The notes below the pieces were generated by a model. That model had not been told where the DNA came from, searched no databases, and saw only the letters and a list, made by a program, of their open reading frames with translations. From assembly GCF_024606225.1 (NCBI RefSeq), contig NZ_JAGRPU010000032.1:1-64000 (forward strand): a stretch of 64,000 nt of DNA, written 5' to 3'. Position 1 is the stretch's first letter. Each line of letters opens with the position of its first letter. A program made the translations under genes and the position numbers. Origin of the DNA: Endozoicomonas sp. ISHI1 (GTDB lineage Bacteria; Pseudomonadota; Gammaproteobacteria; Pseudomonadales; Endozoicomonadaceae). Positions 59,997 through 64,000 of the stretch are shown one piece after another.

Positions 59997-61979
59997 ATTA
60001 TTAAACACTCATTCTTTGTGGTACTGCTATTTTTACTACAATTGTCGTTTTCAACCTGTCAGGCTCAACCGCTGACGAGACGCTTTGTTGTCGAGTTTGA
60101 GCAGAAAGCAGGTTCTCCAGACCAGATCTTTTCTGTAAAGCGTGACCGGCAAACGCTGCCAGACAGCCCAGCAGATATTACCAACAAGGACGGTTATGAA
60201 GAATCAGATTCATCGCCTGATGACAAATCAGTTTACGGGGCAAAAACAACCCTTATTGAATCGAATTTCTGGCTATGGCTTTATGCCACTCATCTGTTGG
60301 TGGGTTACGGACCGATCCTGACCACCGAAAACCTTCCTTCAAATTCCACCCCTTATTCATGGTTACCTGCAGAAGTGGTTGTTGTCCTCGGCTGGCTTTT
60401 AAAAAACTATTGGAACTCCGATTTGCCGTCGTTTAACCTGATCAAACAACAAGAGGCAACATCTTTACTGAAACAGGGAAATCACTTGTTTGCCACCATC
60501 ACAATGATGTTGGCCTCAGGACATAGCAAACCACAAAACCAACCACCGGGATCATCCAGTCAGGAAACCTCAGGGGCAACCACCCGCCTTACAGGCTCTT
60601 TCATCAGCCCCCTGAATACTACTGATTATGACGGTGGTAACGGAGGTTCTCAACAACACTCACATACTTTGGGTTTAAATTGTTTCGTCCATCCCTGTCA
60701 TGACGTTTGTATTTTTCGACCATCATCCGATAGCGGAGAGCCCGCCGATCGTCCGCCGAACGCCGGACAAAGCCCATGCGCCCATTTGGCCAATGGATAC
60801 TGCTTTAGCTGCATGAGTCATTTTGGTTCTGTAATCGGTACACGTCAGCAGCAAACCGCGCCTTTAGACATATGGCAAGATATCCCTGCCATTGAACGTC
60901 AATACGATTTTGGTCAACTATTTCAATCTCAACCGCAGCAGCAACAGCCGCATAGCATTGATGCCCCCCCAGCCAATAACAGTGATCCTGGAGATGAACT
61001 CACCTTAGATTCATTGAGAGCAGAGACAAGCTTTACAACTGACGCTGCCGGGCAATCAGCCTGTGACGCGACAGTATCCGGAGAGGACAGCCAGCTGTGC
61101 CCATGCGGGAGGATCTGCAATAGTGCCAAAGCTCTGTCAGTTCACAAAAGCAAATACCACACCGGGCAACAAACCTGTTACCTGATGGTGGAGCGGGAGG
61201 ATGGTCAGCAACAGCCATGCGGAAAGGTCTGCAAGCATGCCAAAGCCCTGTCGGATCACAAAAGAATTGCCCATACAGGGCAAAAGATCTGTGATGTGAT
61301 GGTGGTCTGGGAGGATGGCCACCAGAGACCATGTGGGACACTCAGCAAAAATCTGCAAGCTCTCTCTACTCACAAAAACAGATATCACAGCGGGCAAAGA
61401 GTCTGTGACGTGATGGTGCAACGGGAGGATGGTCAGCAACGGCTATGCGGAAAGATCTGCAAAAATGTTCAAGCCCTGCGGCTTCACAGAGGAAATGGGC
61501 ATAGTGAGCAAAAAAACTGTGACGTAACAGTGGTTGGAGAAGATGGCCAACCGCGGCCATGCGGAAGGGTCTGGGGAAAGCACATAACCCTGTCCAACCA
61601 CAAAAGCGGTTACCACACCGGACACAAAACCTGTCACGTGGCAGTGACAGGGGAGGATGGTCAGCAGAGGCCATGTGGGAAGATAAGCAAAAATGCCAAA
61701 GCACTGACAACTCACAAAAGCAGATACCACAGCGGGCAAAGAACCTGTCACGAAACGGTAGTCGGGGAGGATGGTCAGCGGTGGCTATGCTGCAAGGTCT
61801 GCAAGAATAATCGAGCCCTTTACGACCACAAAAGCAGATGCCACACCGGGCAGCAAACCTGTAATGAAACAGTGGTCGGAGCGGATGACCAGCAGCGGCT
61901 ATGTGGAAAGGTCTGCAGCAGTGCTAAAGCCCTCATGAATCACAAAAGAGTACATCTAAAACGCAAAACTGTTGATTAG
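59997..61979 (+). CDS. Copy 30: exported zinc-finger array protein, 8 fingers
   Basis: The product is 660 residues from ATT 59997 (653 from GTG 60018). Signal peptide (M)IKHSFFVVLLFLLQLSFSTC. The first Cys core is NCFVHPCHDVCIF, with Asp for the usual Gly; the second is PCAHLANGYCFSC. The linker contains SQPQQQQPHSIDAPPANNSD. Eight fingers start near residue 350; one has Trp at the third-Cys position (CGRVWGK). The tail stops early (LKRKTVD). Both the start codon and the ribosome-binding site are weakened, so this may be silent. Confidence 0.76.
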   Translation: MIKHSFFVVLLFLLQLSFSTCQAQPLTRRFVVEFEQKAGSPDQIFSVKRDRQTLPDSPADITNKDGYEESDSSPDDKSVYGAKTTLIESNFWLWLYATHLLVGYGPILTTENLPSNSTPYSWLPAEVVVVLGWLLKNYWNSDLPSFNLIKQQEATSLLKQGNHLFATITMMLASGHSKPQNQPPGSSSQETSGATTRLTGSFISPLNTTDYDGGNGGSQQHSHTLGLNCFVHPCHDVCIFRPSSDSGEPADRPPNAGQSPCAHLANGYCFSCMSHFGSVIGTRQQQTAPLDIWQDIPAIERQYDFGQLFQSQPQQQQPHSIDAPPANNSDPGDELTLDSLRAETSFTTDAAGQSACDATVSGEDSQLCPCGRICNSAKALSVHKSKYHTGQQTCYLMVEREDGQQQPCGKVCKHAKALSDHKRIAHTGQKICDVMVVWEDGHQRPCGTLSKNLQALSTHKNRYHSGQRVCDVMVQREDGQQRLCGKICKNVQALRLHRGNGHSEQKNCDVTVVGEDGQPRPCGRVWGKHITLSNHKSGYHTGHKTCHVAVTGEDGQQRPCGKISKNAKALTTHKSRYHSGQRTCHETVVGEDGQRWLCCKVCKNNRALYDHKSRCHTGQQTCNETVVGADDQQRLCGKVCSSAKALMNHKRVHLKRKTVD

Positions 61980-62087
61980 GAGCTGAATATTGACCGCGAC
62001 TATGCTGAAAGATCTGCAACAATGCTAAAACCTTTTCGGACCACAAAAGAATGTATCCAAAACGCAAGTCTTATGATGTGGACCAGG
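61980..62087 (+). pseudogene. Remnant of a lost copy's 3' end
   Basis: One frame reads PRLC, a stop, then KICNNAKTFSDHKRMYPKRK and SYDVDQG: the last half finger and basic tail of a family gene. It runs directly into the signal-peptide region of copy 31 without any hairpin or leader. A deletion removed the body of one copy and the leader of the next. Confidence 0.8.
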
Positions 62088-64000
62088 GTGGATAGAGTTA
62101 TTAAGCACTCTCTCTTTTCGGCATTACTGCTGACACTGTTATCGTCTGCCTTCTGTCAAGCCAAAGTATTGACAGAATATTTTATTGTCGACGTAGAACA
62201 GAAGGCAGTTTTTTCAAATCAGGGATTTTTTGTAAAACATGCCCAGAACACACTGCCAGACAGCCAGTCAGATATTGCCAACAAAAACGACTATTCAGGA
62301 TCAGGTTCGACGCTTGATAACAACCGGCACCGAACTTTCAGTTACAGGATAAGAAGATCCCTTATTGATTCGATTTCCTGGCAATGGCTTTACGCCAGTT
62401 ATCTGCTGATTGCCTACGAAGTGATCCTGACCAACAAAGACGCCCCTCAGAGCTTCACCTCTTATTCATCGCTACCTGAAGAATTGCTTGTCGTTGTCGT
62501 CTGGCTTTTTCAAAGCTATTGGAACCACGATTCACCACTGTTTAACCCAATTGAACAAGAGACGAACCAGAATCACCCGTTTGCGATCACCACTATGATG
62601 TATGGCTCTGAACAAGACCAACAACAAAGTCAGCCATCAGAATCATCAGCGCAGCATACCCCAATAGCAACTGTCCACTTTACAGGCCCTTTCACTCACC
62701 TCTTGTATTCTGAATCTGACGACGGTAACAGAAAAGATCCCCAACAACACTCACACACTTTAGGCTTAAATTGTTTCGTCCATAGCTGTCGTGGCGTTTG
62801 TAATTTCCGACCATCATCCGATAGCAGAGCATCGAATTCTGATGAACAATGTGAGCCACAGGCTCATGACATTGATGAAAACTCCATAAGCGAGGTCGCC
62901 TCAGACTCGATGAGTGCAGGCATCGTCCATAAAACCTTAGATAGCGGGCCATTCAATAATAATTTGACCATACTCGGCAATTTGTCTTTCAATACTAATG
63001 ATTTTGTAGTCAATGATGAGTCAACCGGCCTACAGAGTCTTCTCGAAAATGACCAGTTTTTCTTTACGCTTATCCATCCAAAAACACAACAAATAAATAC
63101 TGAATCAACCCAATTTAGTCGGGGCCAACCCCACCTTTTCCAGACAGGCGCAGTCCAGACCTCAGACCACAATGGGCAAACAAACTGGGAAGTAACAGTG
63201 GTTGAGGAGGGTGGCCAGCAGCGCCCATGTGGGACAGTCCGCAAGAATGCTAAAGTCCTGTTGAATCACAGAAGCAGAGACTACTCCGGGCAACAAATCT
63301 GTCACGTGACCGTGGTTGGGAAGGATGGTCGGCAGCGACCATGTGGGACCGTCTGCAAGAATGCTCGGGTCCTCTCTTCTCACAAAAGCAACATCCACAG
63401 CGGACGAAAAACCTGTGGCGTGACTTTAGTCGGAGCGGATGGCCAACAGCGGCTATGTGGAAAGGTCTGCAGGAATGCCCAATCTCTTTCGTATCACAAA
63501 ATGAAAGCCCACTGCAGGCACAAAACCTGCGAAGTGGCTTTAGTCGGGGAGGATGGTCAGCGACGGCTATGCGGGAGGACCTACAGAACTGCTCGCGATC
63601 TGGCGGATCACAAAAGAAGAGAGCACAGCGGGCAACAGATCTGTGACGCAACCGTGATCACAAAAGATGGCCATCAGCGATCATGCGGGAACGTCTGCAA
63701 TAATCTGAGAACTTTGTTGGATCACAAAAGAAAACTCCACTCAGGGCAAAAAACCTGTGACAAAACTGTGTTTGGAGCGGATGGCCAGCAGCGTTCATGC
63801 GGTGCAGTCTGCAAGAGTGCTCAAGCCCTGTCGGATCATAGAAGGAGACATCACTCCGGGCAAAAAACCTGCGATGAAACTGTGGTCGGGAAGCTTGGCC
63901 AGCAGCAGTCATGTGGGGTGGACTGCAGGAGTATTCAAGCCCTGTCGGATCACAAAAGGAGACTTCACTCCGGGCAAAAAACCTGCGACGTAACATTGGT
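62088..64000 (+). CDS. Copy 31: exported zinc-finger array protein, at least 8 fingers, cut by window edge
   Basis: The frame is open from GTG 62088 to the edge (637 codons). The usual start position (62097) is GTT; GTG three codons earlier and ATG 62073/62076 are alternatives. Signal peptide (M)DRVIKHSLFSALLLTLLSSA, ending FCQA. Both hydrophobic segments are present (WQWLYASYLLIAYEVIL; PEELLVVVVWLFQSYW). Cys core NCFVHSCRGVCNF; no second cluster. Linker module FDNQ-like: GLQSLLENDQFFFTLIHP. Unit 1 has lost its first Cys and second His (TNWEVTVV; NHRSRDY). Seven good fingers follow, and a ninth unit begins at the edge. Confidence 0.83.
   Translation, partial: MDRVIKHSLFSALLLTLLSSAFCQAKVLTEYFIVDVEQKAVFSNQGFFVKHAQNTLPDSQSDIANKNDYSGSGSTLDNNRHRTFSYRIRRSLIDSISWQWLYASYLLIAYEVILTNKDAPQSFTSYSSLPEELLVVVVWLFQSYWNHDSPLFNPIEQETNQNHPFAITTMMYGSEQDQQQSQPSESSAQHTPIATVHFTGPFTHLLYSESDDGNRKDPQQHSHTLGLNCFVHSCRGVCNFRPSSDSRASNSDEQCEPQAHDIDENSISEVASDSMSAGIVHKTLDSGPFNNNLTILGNLSFNTNDFVVNDESTGLQSLLENDQFFFTLIHPKTQQINTESTQFSRGQPHLFQTGAVQTSDHNGQTNWEVTVVEEGGQQRPCGTVRKNAKVLLNHRSRDYSGQQICHVTVVGKDGRQRPCGTVCKNARVLSSHKSNIHSGRKTCGVTLVGADGQQRLCGKVCRNAQSLSYHKMKAHCRHKTCEVALVGEDGQRRLCGRTYRTARDLADHKRREHSGQQICDATVITKDGHQRSCGNVCNNLRTLLDHKRKLHSGQKTCDKTVFGADGQQRSCGAVCKSAQALSDHRRRHHSGQKTCDETVVGKLGQQQSCGVDCRSIQALSDHKRRLHSGQKTCDVTL

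Noticed and set aside
1-64000. Eukaryotic origin of the sequence, suggested by C2H2 fingers
   Set aside because: A Y1 transposase end, SD-like sites at fixed spacing, tightly packed intron-free genes and bacterial signal peptides all indicate bacterial DNA.

Overview
The window is one unbroken tandem array: 31 paralogous loci of a single protein family, all on the + strand, filling about 535-64000 and running off the right edge. I call them copies 1-31. The only other material is the 3' end of an IS200/IS605-type transposase gene at the left edge, three related palindrome-ended mini-elements, four short intergenic repeats, and remnants of deleted family members. No housekeeping gene is visible. 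Insertion-sequence remains, Shine-Dalgarno-like sites and intron-free genes point to a bacterium. The exported, eukaryote-style zinc-finger proteins and the decaying expansion suggest a host-associated lifestyle, perhaps an Endozoicomonas-like gammaproteobacterium. That organism call is a low-confidence guess.

Every intact copy has the same plan. First comes a Sec-type signal peptide of about 23-25 residues (consensus (M)IKHSLFAAPLLLLLLSVVCQA). A conserved exported segment follows (PLTERFIVELEQ, then FSIKRD). Next is a pair of hydrophobic segments (around WQWLYATHLLVGYEL and WLPLEVVVAVGWLLKSYW), then a Gln/Ser-rich stretch. After that is a Cys core (NCFVHPCHGVC, often followed by SCPHLANGHCFSC), then a variable linker. 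The protein ends in 4-12 tandem zinc fingers of 38 residues and a basic tail (typically HRKRKP, then VDVDQNDDLNP). The finger fits C-x13-C-x12-H-x4-H, with the classical C-x3-[F/C]-x5-L-x2-H helix core and a TGQKTC linker like the TGEKP linker of eukaryotic C2H2 proteins. The spacing between the two Cys is unusually long.

Upstream of 29 of the 31 loci is a conserved leader ending in a hairpin (CTATCCTT pairing with AAGGATAG). Its 3' arm is the putative Shine-Dalgarno sequence, and its last base lies 1 nt before the apparent start codon. At that position 8 copies have ATG, 14 have ATT, 2 ATC, 2 ACG, 2 AAG, 1 ACT and 1 GTT; copy 17 has an ATG three codons upstream instead. Either the family uses AUU-type weak starts under structural control, or most copies are silent cassettes around a few expressible ones.

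Layout: 1-141 transposase 3' end with hairpins; 159-398 mini-element 1; 535-1150 copy 1 (degenerate); 1227-17820 copies 2-9; 17852-19786 copy 10 (no hairpin, 31-nt intergenic gap); 19911-57928 copies 11-28; 57999-58278 mini-element 2; 58356-59865 copy 29 (frameshifted); 59997-61979 copy 30; 62088-64000 copy 31 (cut by the window edge). Gene fragments lie at 4959-5098, 21666-21745 and 61980-62087. For coordinates I used the codon immediately after the hairpin when it is ATG, ATT, ATC or ACG, and the nearest ATG/GTG/TTG when it is not; each entry gives the alternative.
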